DNA of 64,000 nucleotides, from NCBI GenBank assembly GCA_007858575.1, contig CP042279.1, positions 1,178,001 through 1,242,000 on the forward strand, read 5' to 3'. Under the pieces are notes generated by a model, which made no database searches, was not told the origin of the DNA, and worked only from the letters and a program-made list of their open reading frames with translations. Shown here one piece after another: positions 41,331-50,471 of the stretch. The DNA is from Streptomyces sp. WAC08241 (GTDB taxonomy: Bacteria > Actinomycetota > Actinomycetes > Streptomycetales > Streptomycetaceae). A program made the translations under genes and the position numbers. Numbering within the stretch: position 1 is the first letter of the stretch; each line of letters opens with the position of its first letter.

Positions 41331-41361
41331 GGCTCCTTCCCGGAGAAGTGGAGCCGCCGCC

Positions 41362-41747
41362 ATGACGACCACCACCAGCTCGCGCGTCCTCGAACACCCC
41401 GCACGCGACCAGATCCGCCTCGAAGACGTGCTGCACGCGCTCGCGGACGCCGTGCGCCTGCGGATCGTGCGGGACATGGCGCGCGAGGACACCGAACTGA
41501 GTTGCTCGTACTTCGACCTGCCGGTGACCAAGTCCACGACGACGCACCACTTCCGGGTGCTGCGCGAGAGCGGGGTCGTCCGGCAGGTGTACCGGGGACG
41601 GCGAAGCTCAACGTCCTGCGCAGGGAGGACCTCGACGCCCTCTTCCCCGGCCTCCTCGACACCGTCCTCGCGGCGGCGGAGGCCCAGGCCGGCCGCGACG
41701 GGAACGGAAGCGGGAGCGGGAACGGCGATGGTGGCGCGACGGCCTGA
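41362..41747 (+). CDS. ArsR-type winged-helix regulator, frameshifted
   Basis: A small repressor of about 128 residues. RLEDVLHALADAVRLRIVRD is the ArsR N-terminal helix pair; SCSYFDLPVTKSTTTHHFRV and LRESGVVRQVYRGR are the recognition helix and wing. After a frameshift near 41605, AKLNVLRREDLDALFPGLLD ends in a Gly/Asn-rich tail. The S-x-x-x-x-x-x-H-x-x-x-L-R-E-x-G-V motif is diagnostic. There is no metal-binding C-x-C-x-x-C in the recognition helix, so it more likely senses an organic or redox signal. The family of ArsR beside YqjM-like reductases suggests control of the divergent OYE gene. Confidence 0.87.
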
Positions 41748-41773
41748 CGGCTGCCGCCGGGAGGCGCCCGTCC

Positions 41774-42414
41774 CTACAGCGAGCGCATCCGGTTGATCTC
41801 CGACGTCTGCTGGGCGATCACGTCGTTCGCCATCTCCTCCACGAGGCCGTTGTTGCCCGCACCCAGCAGCTCCGCCGCCATCGTCACGGCCCCTGGTGGT
41901 GCGTGATCATGAGCTTCAGGAAGAGCTCGTCGAAGGCCTTCCCCGGGCCTTCCGCAACGCGGCCAACTGGGCGTCCGTGGCCATGCCCGGCATCGCGTGG
42001 TGGTCGTGCGCCCGCTCGCGCGGCCCGCCGTTGTTCTCCAGCCACCCCTCCATCGCGCCGATCTCCGGCTTCTGCGCGGCCGAGATGCGTTCGGCGACCT
42101 TCCTGACCCCGTCGGACTCCGCCCGCCCCGGCGCCAGTTCCGTCATCGTCAGGGCCTGGCGGTGGTGCGCGATCATCATCTGGACGTACCGGAAGTCCGC
42201 GCCGTTCGGGCTCTCGTCGGGCAGCAGCCGGGCGGCCTCCTCGGGGACACCCGCCGGGCCGGTTCGCCCGGCTTCCCCGGCGCGATCACCGTCCCCCGGT
42301 CGACGCGCGCCCGCGGCGCGCCTCTTCCGGCGCCGAGTCGCAGGCGCCCAGGGCGAGTACGGCGACGGCGGACAGGGCCGCGACGGCGACGGCACGCTGA
42401 CGGCGGATCAACAA
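41774..42414 (-). CDS. DUF305 lipoprotein, frameshifted
   Basis: About 210 residues. The lipoprotein signal LIRRQRAVAVAALSAVAVLA ends in LALGAC, followed by a charged linker. The DUF305 core has DFRYVQMMIAHHRQALTMTE, VRKVAERISAAQKPEIGAME and a second copy LFLKLMITHHQGAVTMAAEL, with MANDVIAQQTSEINRMRSL at the end. The paired HH-x-x-A-x-x-M motifs are thought to bind metal, probably copper. Frameshifts lie near 42310, 42245, 41940 and 41890. The start is a TTG at 42414 (or 42411) with GGAGG 5 or 8 nt upstream. The gene is divergent from the LVIVD gene, a pairing suggestive of copper or redox handling in the envelope. Confidence 0.85.
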
Positions 42415-42510
42415 CGCGACCTCCAGGTGTTCTTGCGGGACCGGGTCCGTTCCTAGCACCTTTCTCCGGGGACCGATCGGAATCCTTCATTACGTCTGTG
42501 TTGCCATCTG

Positions 42511-42538
42511 TTGAGATGTGCACGGCAAGGAAGATACT
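42511..42538 (+). promoter_or_regulatory. Promoter of the LVIVD gene
   Basis: TTGAGA (42511-42516), a 16-bp spacer and GATACT (42533-42538) lie 50 nt before the GTG start, in the divergent gap with the DUF305 gene. Confidence 0.45.
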
Positions 42539-42588
42539 GCCGGGGTCCCACACCCGTTCAGGACCGAACGGACACCAGGGAGGACGGA

Positions 42589-44115
42589 GTGACTTCGTTG
42601 CGTACCCCGCGTACCACGACCGCTGCGCGCGACCCGCGCGGACGGATCAGACGCCTGGGCGTGGCATCCGCCGCGGCCGGACTGCTGGCCACACTGCTCG
42701 CCGCCGGGCCCGTGGCCGCCACCCCCGACCCGGGAGACGCCCCCGCGCGGACCGCGGTCTCCTCGGAACAGGCCGCCGACGCGCGCTCCGCGATCCGGAG
42801 CGGCGAGATACCCGGTGTGGACGAGATCGTCCACACCCGGAACATCGAGCACCTCGCGAACATCCCCAAGGACGCCCTGCCGGGCCTCAACACGGACCTC
42901 GCCTTCCAGGGCAAGTACGCCTTCGCCGGCAACTACGACGGCTTCCGCATCTTCGACATCAGCAGGCCCGAGTCCCCGAAGACCGTCGCCCAGGTCCTCT
43001 GCCCCGGCTCCCAGAACGACATCTCGGTCTCCGGCGACCTGCTCTTCCTCTCCACCGACTCCTCCCGGAGTGACGACTCCTGCGCGAGCACCACGCAGCC
43101 CGCCACGGTCAAGGAGTCCTGGGAGGGCATGAAGATCTTCGACATCAGCGACATCAGGAACCCGAAGTACGTCGCCTCCGTCGAGACCGCCTGCGGCTCC
43201 CACACCCACACGATCGTGCCGCAGCGCAAGGACGTGTACATCTACGTCTCGTCGTACGGCCCCGGCGCCGCGTTCCCGGACTGCCAGCCCCCGCACGACG
43301 GCATCTCGGTCATCAAGGTGCCCCGCAAGGCGCCCCAGAAGGCGAAGCTCGTCGGCTTCCCCGTCCTCTTCCCGGGCGAGGGCCCGGACGGCGGCGGCAA
43401 CCCCGGCGCCCCCACCAACCCGGGCGTCTCCAAGACCACCGGCTGCCACGACATCACCGTGCTGCCCGAGGAGGACCTCGCGGCCGGCGCCTGCATGGGC
43501 GACGGCATCCTCTTCGACATCTCGGACCCCGAGCACCCGCGGGTGATCGACCGCGTCCAGGACAACGTCAACTTCGCGTTCTGGCACTCCGCGACCTTCA
43601 ACCAGGACGCCGACAAGGTCGTCTTCACCGACGAGCTCGGCGGCGGCGGCGCGGCCACCTGCAACGCCGAGGTCGGCCCGAACCGGGGCGCCGACGGCAT
43701 CTACGACATCGTCGGCAAGGGCAAGAAGCGCAAGCTCGTCTTCCGCGGCTACTTCAAGATCCCGCGCCACCAGGCCGCCACCGAGAACTGCGTCGCCCAC
43801 AACGGCTCCCTGATCCCGGTCGAGGGCAAGGACCTCATGGTCCAGGCCTGGTACCAGGGCGGCGTCTCCGTCTGGGACTTCACCGACTCGGCCAAGCCGA
43901 AGGAGATCGCCTACTTCGAGCGCGGCCCGCTCTCCGACACCACCCTGTCGGTCGGCGGCTCGTGGTCCGCGTACTACTACAACGGCCACATCTACTCGAA
44001 CGACATCGCCAAGGGCTTCGACGTCCTGAAGATCTCCGACCGCCGCACCGACCCCGCGAAGCGGGTCCGCCTGGACGAGCTCAACGTCCAGACGCAGCCG
44101 TACTACTTCGACTGA
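42589..44115 (+). CDS. LVIVD repeat-containing secreted protein
   Basis: An intact 508-residue protein. A twin-arginine-like N-terminus (RGRIRRLGVASAAAGLLATL) and cleavage region VAATPDPGDAPA indicate export. LVIVD-type propeller repeats follow: YAFAGNYDGFRIFDISRPES, EGMKIFDISDIRNPKYVASV, DGILFDISDPEHPRVIDRVQ and GGVSVWDFTDSAKPKEIAYF. Histidines in CGSHTHTIVP, NFAFWHSATFN and NCVAHNGSLIP line up as in selenium-binding-protein-like propellers and may hold a metal. Function is unknown. The GTG at 42589 has GGGAGGACGGA upstream. It is one of the few genes in the window without a frameshift. Confidence 0.87.
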   Translation: MTSLRTPRTTTAARDPRGRIRRLGVASAAAGLLATLLAAGPVAATPDPGDAPARTAVSSEQAADARSAIRSGEIPGVDEIVHTRNIEHLANIPKDALPGLNTDLAFQGKYAFAGNYDGFRIFDISRPESPKTVAQVLCPGSQNDISVSGDLLFLSTDSSRSDDSCASTTQPATVKESWEGMKIFDISDIRNPKYVASVETACGSHTHTIVPQRKDVYIYVSSYGPGAAFPDCQPPHDGISVIKVPRKAPQKAKLVGFPVLFPGEGPDGGGNPGAPTNPGVSKTTGCHDITVLPEEDLAAGACMGDGILFDISDPEHPRVIDRVQDNVNFAFWHSATFNQDADKVVFTDELGGGGAATCNAEVGPNRGADGIYDIVGKGKKRKLVFRGYFKIPRHQAATENCVAHNGSLIPVEGKDLMVQAWYQGGVSVWDFTDSAKPKEIAYFERGPLSDTTLSVGGSWSAYYYNGHIYSNDIAKGFDVLKISDRRTDPAKRVRLDELNVQTQPYYFD

Positions 44116-44772
44116 TCCGGCCCGCCGCGCACCTCGCGGCCCGTCGGTGACCTGAACGACGGCGCGCCGTCGGGCGGACCCCGTCCGGCGGCGCGCCCCG
44201 CTCCCAGTCGAGGCCGTACCGCGCGAACAGCTCCGACCGCAGCCGCGTCCACGGCATCGGGGCCCCCGGCAGCAGCACCGCCACCACCGCGCCCATCAGC
44301 AGGGCCCGCAGCAGCGGATAGTCCGTGTCCACGTCCTCGGAGCCGTACCGCTCGACCGTGTCGCGCAGCAGGAAGGCGAGGCGCTGCTGCTCCTCGCACC
44401 GCACGAAGCCCTCGGCCTGCAGGATGCCCGCCATGTGGGTCCGCATCAGGGTCGGGCGCTCCACCGCGAGCCCCAGGATCGCGTCGATCGCGCGGGCCAG
44501 TCGCTCCCGGCCGTCCTCCGTGCGCGGCTCGCGTTCGAGCGCCGCCTCCAGCGTGAGGTGCATCAGCCGGTGCACCGCCGACTGGAGCAGTTGCCGCTTG
44601 CCCGGGAAGTAGTACGAGATCAGCCCCGCGCCGTGCCCGCCCGCTCCGCGATGTCGCCGAGCGTGGTCGCCTCGTAGCCCTTGGTGTCGACGAGCTCCAC
44701 GGTGGCCTGCAGAATGCGCTCCCGCGACCGGCGCCGAAGCTCTTCATTGACCGATGGGCTACGCGGGGACAT
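44103..44772 (-). CDS. TetR family transcriptional regulator, frameshifted
   Basis: About 205-220 residues. The HTH reads RRRSRERILQATVELVDTKG with YEATTLGDIAERAG, then, after a frameshift near 44625, LISYYFPGKRQLLQSAVHRL. The ligand domain includes GRERLARAIDAILGLAVERP and LLRALLMGAVVAVLLPGAPM, and ends near ELFARYGLDWERGA. The R-x-x-I-L-x-A...Y-x-x-T-T-x-x-D-I-A...Y-Y-F signature is TetR. A late shift makes the stop uncertain; readings end at 44103 or 44081, slightly overlapping the convergent LVIVD gene. The PAP2 gene lies upstream on the same strand behind a hairpin. Confidence 0.85.
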
Positions 44773-44852
44773 GCTGGACTCCTGCGTTGACTGGCTGCCG
44801 GCCAATATACTCGGCGCATCCCGTCGGCCTGCCCCCGTGGCGGACCGCCGGG

Positions 44853-44902
44853 GAGGCCGTCTGTTCTGGGCGACACGGGGATCGTCCAGAACAGGCGGCT
44901 TC
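44853..44902 (-). terminator. Long imperfect hairpin after the PAP2 gene
   Basis: Arms of 17 nt (44853-44869 with 44886-44902) pair with two mismatches around a 16-nt loop, right at the end of the PAP2 gene and upstream of the TetR gene. It may terminate transcription or act on the TetR leader. Confidence 0.5.
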
Positions 44903-45582
44903 ACCGTTCCCCGCCCTTCCGCTCCCGCCGTCCGCGCCACCGGTCCCGGGCGCGGCCGGTGTCCCGCGCCGCTCGCTCCGGCGGTACGCGAGGATCGCCA
45001 CGGCCACGCAGAACCAGCCGAGGAGCCAGCCCCGACGACGTCCGAGGCCAGTGGACGCCCAGGTAGGCCCGGGTCCACCCCACCCCGAGCACCGACACGG
45101 CCGCGGCGCCCGCCAGCGCGCCCCAGCCGCGCCACTCGTTCCGCCAGTGCAGCGCGAGGACCCAGAGCAGCAGCCCGCAGGTGACCGTCGCCGTCATCGC
45201 GTGCCCGGACGGGAAGGCCGCGTAGCGCGCCCAGTCCACCGGATCGGGCCACTGGGGCCGCTCCCGCCCGACCAGCGCCTTCAGGCCCTGCTGGAGCAGC
45301 ACGGCGAGGACGCTCGTCCCGACCACCCACAGGGCGAGCCGCCGCTCCCTCCGCCACCACAGCAGCACTGCCGTGCCGGCGGCCAGGGCGCGCATCGTCA
45401 ACGGGTCCCAGACCCAGTCGCTCAGGACGCGGTTCACGCGGGTGAGGCCGGTGGGCGACGGCGCCGCGGTGCAGCTCCTCGGCGACCGACCGGTCGAAGG
45501 AGAGCAGCGGCGGCCAGTTGGCGGCGACGAGCGCGAGCAGCAGGACGGACAGGACTCCGGAGACCACGGCGGAGGAGCGCAT
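44901..45582 (-). CDS. PAP2-family membrane phosphatase, frameshifted
   Basis: About 225 residues with five or six membrane helices. The phosphatase motif runs QQGLKALVGRERPQWPDPVD (K-x6-RP), AAFPSGHAMTATVTCGLLLW (PSGH) and WTRAYLGVHWPSDVVGGWLL (R-x5-H-x3-D), the last read across a frameshift near 45030. Another shift lies near 45455. It probably removes phosphate from a lipid pyrophosphate or phosphatidate on the outer face. The C-terminus is basic and its stop at 44901 assumes a shift. The ATG at 45582 begins RSSAVVSGVLSVLLLALVAA; a start at 45624 is also possible. Confidence 0.85.
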
Positions 45583-45683
45583 GCGCCGATCCTGCCCCAG
45601 GATCGCCGCCGCACGACTCCTCACACGCCCCGGACGCCGTGCCGCGCGTCCCGCGCGCCTCCCGGCACACCACGGGCCGGCTC

Positions 45684-46617
45684 CTAACCCAGCGCGCGCA
45701 GGGCCGGGACGAAGGCCACGAGCACCGGGACCACGGGCACCAGGGCCGCGGCCGCCGTCAGGCGCAGCCGGCGTCCTGCGGTGAGCCGGGGCGCCGCGGT
45801 CAGGAGGCGGTTCACCCGCTGGGGCAGACCCGCGCCCGGGGCCGGGCCGGGCCCGAACACCCCCGGTCCTCGTTCAGTTCGACCAGTGCGAGCGCGATCG
45901 TCAGACGGCCGAACCGGCGCGAGGCCACGTCGTCGGCGGCCAGCTCCACCAGGCGGTGCATCTCCTCGCGGAAGGCCGTGAAGACGGGGATCCCCGGGAA
46001 ACCGGCGGCCAGCGCCGCCGAGCAGTGCAGCAGCCAGTCGTGCCGGGCGCGGGCGTGGCCCTGCTCGTGCGCCAGGACCGCGTCCAGTTGACGCCCCTTC
46101 AGCCGGCGCAGCGCCGCCGTGGTGATGACGAGCTGGGGCGTGGGCCCCGCCAGCCACCAGGCGTCCGCCCGCTCGCCCTCCAGGACCACCAGGCGCTCGC
46201 CGCCCGGCTCCTCCCCGGGCATCAGGGGCGCGCGGACGAGCAGGTCGCAGCGGCGTTGCCGGCGCCGGGCGCGGGCCCGGCCGATCTCCCGGCCCAGCAT
46301 CGCCCCGGACCACACCCCGCCGGCCGCGAGGGCCACCGCGAGCACGGCGGACCAGGGGCCGCTCGTGCCGAGCTCGTACGCCTCGACCACGGCGCTCGGC
46401 GCGGGCGCGAAGACCTGCCCCCGCACGGCCTGCCAGGCGGCGGACGCGCTGAACGTCATGGAGAGCGCGAAGCTCAGCAGCACGGCGGCCACCACGCACT
46501 GCCACACCCACAGGGCCACCACGGGTTCTCGCTCGACCCAGTCCGCCCGGGACAGCAGCCGGGGGCCGCGAGGGCGGTCAGGAGGCCGAGCAGGAACAGC
46601 GCGAGGGAGACCCACAT
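45684..46617 (-). CDS. M56-family membrane zinc metallopeptidase (BlaR1-like), frameshifted
   Basis: About 310 residues. Helices WVSLALFLLGLLTAL, VALWVWQCVVAAVLLSFALS and GPWSAVLAVALAAGGVWSGA precede the catalytic segment ITTAALRRLKGRQLDAVLAH with EQGHARARHDWLLH (HEQGH zinc motif) and the third-ligand helix EEMHRLVELAADDVASRRFG. A final helix RLTAAAALVPVVPVLVAFVP ends the protein. There is no sensor penicillin-binding domain. Frameshifts lie near 46570 and 45865. In Streptomyces such genes are usually beside a BlaI-type repressor; none is present here, and the upstream gene is instead DUF5134. Confidence 0.87.
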
Positions 46618-46760
46618 GGCGCCAGCCTATGAGCGCGGTACCGGCCGGGGGTACGGGCGCGGAGAGCAAGTGACGTACGCCACGGTTTCGTTGCCCGCCG
46701 GCCGGTCGGCCGGACGCGTGTCCCTCCGGCCGGTGAGCGACTCGCCTCCCCCGGGAGCGT

Positions 46761-47356
46761 TCAGAGCGTCACGAGCATCGCCACCATGCCCAGCGCCATC
46801 GACAGGCGGCACGCCAGCGTCATCTCCGGCCCGCCCGCCCGGTCCGCCTGGCGGCCCGCCCCGCCCGTCGGCGCGGGGCCGTCCGCCGGACCGCCTGCGG
46901 GCGCCGCCACCGGGACGAGCCGCGTCCCCGCGCGCAGCACGTACGCCGCGTAATAGAGGAGGAGCCCGCCCGTGAGCACGGGTATGCCCCCGCGCCCGTC
47001 GCCGTGTGCCCCGCGTGCGCCCCCGGCGCCCCCGGGGTCGCCATCGCCACCGCCATGTAGACCATGGCGAGCGAGCCCACCAGGTGGTGTAGGTGGTGGC
47101 CGCCGTGCCGGACGGCGAGCAGGCCGTGCAGCGCCGCCGCGCCGAACACCGCCGCGTACACCGCCCAGCTCCACCCCGGCGGCGTCAGGACCGCCGCGGG
47201 CAGCGCCATGAACGCCATCCCGAACCCCATCACCGCCTCGCCGCCCGCGGCCCGCCGCTCCTCCCCGGCGCACGCGCGCATCCGCAGCAGGCAGTACCCG
47301 CCCGTCACCGCGCACAGGGCGACCAGCAGCCACCCGGACAGAGCCGGTCCGTGCAC
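46761..47356 (-). CDS. DUF5134 membrane protein, frameshifted
   Basis: About 198 residues with six predicted helices: LSGWLLVALCAVTGGYCLLR, AVMGFGMAFMALPAAVLTPP, WAVYAAVFGAAALHGLLAVR, HHLHHLVGSLAMVYMAVAMA, GGLLLYYAAYVLRAGTRLVP and LACRLSMALGMVAMLVTL. Histidine- and methionine-rich patches (RHGGHHLHHLVG, MVYMAVAM) recall copper-handling membrane proteins, but the function is unknown. One frameshift is near 46982. The GTG at 47356 gives VHGPALSGW. It is co-oriented with the M56 gene, which starts 143 nt downstream. Confidence 0.75.
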
Positions 47357-47523
47357 GGCACACCTCCCCTCGACACCGTCCCTCCGGAGAAAATGCCCGC
47401 CTCCGGGAGGGGTACGCGGGCGCACGGTTGCGCACAGGCGTACGAGGGGGAGCGAAAGGTGCGCGCGTTAGGCTCGGGACGATCGCGCACGCCGATCGTC
47501 GACGCCCGAGGGGAGCCCCGTAC

Positions 47524-48073
47524 ATGGAGACCGCCACGTCCCAGGAGACCGGCCGGATCAGCTATCGCGAAGCGGTCCTGGAGGACGTCCCCGTCCTCGT
47601 CCCGCTCGTGGAGTCGGCCTACCGGGCGACGCCAGCCGGGCCGGCTGGACCACGGAGGCGGACATCCTCCAGGGCAGCGCACCGACCCCGAGGGCGTGGC
47701 CGCCGTCATCACCGCCCCCGGCAGCCGCCTCCTGCTCGTCGAGCGGGACGGCGAGGCCGTCGCCTGCCGCCAGTTGGAGCACCGCGGCGAGGCCGCCTAC
47801 TTCGGGATGTTCGCCGTCCGCCCCGAGCTCCAGGGCGCGGGCCTCGGCAAGCGGATCATCGCGGAGGCCGAGCGCCGGGTGCGCGAGCTGTGGGACGTGC
47901 GCGAGATGCACATGACGGTGATCTCCGTGCGCGAGGAGCTGATCGCCTGGTACGAGCGGCGCGGCTACCGGCGGACGGGCCGGACGACGCCGTTCCCCTA
48001 CGGCGACGAGCGCTTCGGCGTGCCCCAGCGCGACGACCTGGAGTTCGAGCTGCTGGTCAAGCCGCTGGTGTGA
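47524..48073 (+). CDS. GNAT family N-acetyltransferase, frameshifted
   Basis: About 183 residues. RISYREAVLEDVPVLVPLVE begins the fold; EAAYFGMFAVRPELQGAGLG with KRIIAEAERRVRELW contains the acetyl-CoA-binding Q-x-x-G-x-G/A motif; MTVISVREELIAWYERRGYR and RDDLEFELLVKPL end it. Frameshifts are near 47625 and 47680. The ATG at 47524 has GAGG upstream. The acceptor is unknown. The DUF6421 promoter region follows. Confidence 0.87.
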
Positions 48074-48140
48074 GCCGGGGCCCGGCGGGCGTTCGGGCAC
48101 CGAAACGTCCCGAAGGGCGGAAGCGTGGCCTCACCCCCGG

Positions 48141-48182
48141 CGACAGGAAAACTTCTGTCGACAGGGGGTCGCACAGGATAAT
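48141..48182 (+). promoter_or_regulatory. Inverted repeats and -10 upstream of the DUF6421 operon
   Basis: CGACAG (48141-48146), then CTGTCGACAG (48155-48164), form overlapping palindromes. GATAAT at 48177-48182 is a good -10. It lies 80 nt before the DUF6421 start in an A/T-richer patch. Likely an operator-promoter; the regulator is unknown. Confidence 0.45.
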
Positions 48183-48261
48183 TTCTCTTGCTCCTCTTGT
48201 GGGGGAGAAGCGTCGATGTATACGGTGTCTTGACGCGAGGTTCTCCTGTGGAGGAAGAGGC

Positions 48262-49667
48262 ATGACGGAAATTCTTGTGCAGGACGTGACCGGTGAGGGG
48301 ATATCCACCGACGCCCGGGTGATCGACCACCCGGCCTGGCCCGAGCTCAAGAACGCCGTGGAGGAGATCCGCGCCTGGCAGCAGGCGGACGGCTCCGTCG
48401 ACTTCGAGGCCGAGGACGCCCCCGCCCGCTCCCTCGTCGAGCTGACCCTCGACCGGGTCGTCGCCGCGGTCGAGCGGCTCGCCCCCTCCTCCCGCACGAC
48501 GCCGCCTACCACCGCGCCCTCGTCTCCGACCTGCGCAAGTGGGCCGCGAGCGGCTTCGCGGTGCCGGACTTCCTGGACGCGCTGCTCGCCTTCCAGCCGG
48601 CCGCCGACCGCGCCGACGGGCTCCAGCACCTCGTGCTCTTCCCGATGTACACGCAGAACGGCAACCCGGACCGCAACCTCGAGGCCGTCGTGCTCCGCAT
48701 GGTCTGGCCCGAGTGGCTCGCCGACCTCGAGCGCACCCGCTACGACAACCCGCTCTTCTGCGGCATCACCTTCGAGGACTTCACCGCCGGGTACGACACC
48801 AATTCGGCCGTCCTCTTCCCGGAGACCATCGCCGTCCGCGAGGCCCCCGAGCGCTTCACCTGGGGCGGCATCTTCTGCGACCGCGAGGCCGCCCGCTTCC
48901 GCAAGGTCACCGAGGCCGCCGTCGACACCCTGGGCATCGAGCTGCCCGCCGACATCGCCGCCATGATCGACGACCAGGAGCGCTGCGAGAAGGCCTTCGT
49001 CCTCTGGGACATGGTCCACGACCGCACCCACAGCCACGGCGACCTGCCCTTCGACCCCTTCATGATCAAGCAGCGCCAGCCCTTCTGGATGTACGGCCTG
49101 GAGGAGCTCCGCTGCGACCTCACCGCCTTCAAGGAGGCCGTGAAGCTGGAGGCCGAGGGCAACACGCACGGCCGTGACGTCCAGTACGCCGTCCTCTTCG
49201 ACCGCATGTTCCGCTTCCCGCTCTCCGGCGACCGGAACCGCAACTACGACGGCCTCGGCGGCCAGCTCCTCTTCGCGTACCTCCACCGGCACGACGTGGT
49301 GCGCTGGACGGACAACACGCTCAAGATCGACTGGCAGCGGGCCCCCGAGGTCACCAACCAGCTCTGCGCCGAGATCGAGAAGCTCTACCGCGACGGCATC
49401 GACCGCCCCAAGCTCGTCCACTGGTTCAAGGCGTACGAGCTGGTCTCCACCTACCTCGCCCCGCACCCGGGCTCCAAGTGGGCCAAGGGCCCCGACGCCC
49501 TCGACCTCTCCCTGCCCCCGCGCAAGCTCGTCGACGACGTGCTTCCGGACGAGTTTCCGCTCAGCATGTTCTTCGAGGCCCTCGCCAAGAAGCTGAAGGG
49601 CGTGATCGCCGACACCAAGGGGATCACCGCCGCCGACGTCCCGCGCACCGAGCGGGCTGCCGCGTGA
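48262..49667 (+). CDS. DUF6421 family protein, frameshifted once
   Basis: A conserved actinobacterial protein of about 468 residues with no assigned activity. HPAWPELKNAVEEIRAWQQA opens it; ADGLQHLVLFPMYTQNGNPD, TFEDFTAGYDTNSAVLFPET, VLWDMVHDRTHSHGDLPFDP and NYDGLGGQLLFAYLHRHDVV are conserved blocks. The H-D-R-T-H-x-H-G-D-L-P-F-D-P segment looks like a metal or cofactor site. One frameshift is near 48485, in a C run. The ATG at 48262 follows GGAGGAAGAGG. Its stop overlaps a GTG (GTGA) that opens the SDR frame, so it is coupled to the next two genes. Confidence 0.85.
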
Positions 49668-49711
49668 GCGCTCCTGCCGAGCACCCGGGGAAGACGGAGG
49701 AGACGGTGTCC

Positions 49712-50471
49712 ATGAACGCCGACGGAAACGGCGCGCCGCTCGACGGCGCCGTCATCGCGGTCGCCGGTGCTGCCGGTCCCGCCGGCCGCGCCACGCTGCT
49801 GCGGCTCGCCGAGGCGGGCGCGACCGTGATCGCGTCCGACGCCGACCCGGCCTGCCTCGCGGAGGCCGTCGACGCGGCCCGCTACGCCCACGGCGGCGCC
49901 ACGGTCGTCGGCGACACCGTCGACCTGCTCGACCTCGCCGCCACCCGCGACTGGGCCGCCAAGACCGAGAAGGAGTTCGGCCGGATCGACGGCCTGGTCC
50001 ACCTCGTCGGCGGCTGGCGCGGCAGCGCCTCCTTCACGGAGACCGAGCTCAAGGACTGGGACTTCCTGGAGAAGCTCCTGATCCGCACGGTCCAGCACAC
50101 CTCGCTCGCCTTCCACGACCCGCTGCTCCGCGCGGCGGCCGCGGCCGCTACGCCCTGATCAGCCAGGCCGGCGCCCACAAGCCGGTCGCCGGGAACGCCG
50201 CGTACAACGCGGGCAAGGCGGCGGCCGAGGCCTGGACCCTGGCCATGGCGGACTCCTTCCGCAAGCTGGGGGCGACGACGGTCCGCAGGCGGCGGCTGCG
50301 ATCCTGGTGATCAAGGCGTTGGTGCACGAGGCGATGCGCGCCGAGCGACCCAACGCGAAGTTCGCGGGCTTCACCGACGTCGACGACCTGGCCGCAGAGA
50401 TCGCCGGCCTGTGGGACAAGTCCGCCCAGGAAGCGAATGGACAGCGTCTGTGGCTGACCCCCAAGCCGTGA
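49712..50471 (+). CDS. SDR family NAD(P)-dependent oxidoreductase, frameshifted
   Basis: A short-chain dehydrogenase of about 250 residues. The cofactor motif is AVIAVAGAAGPAGRATLLRL; DGLVHLVGGWRGSASFTETE holds the NAG-equivalent; RYALISQAGAHKPVAGNAAY with NAGKAAAEAW contains the catalytic Y-x-x-x-K and the S-x-x-G before it. Frameshifts lie near 50140 and 50280. The ATG at 49712 has GGAGGAGA upstream; a coupled GTG at 49664, overlapping the DUF6421 stop, is an alternative giving 16 more residues. The 3' end overlaps the threonine aldolase start by 22 nt. The substrate is unknown. Confidence 0.85.
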
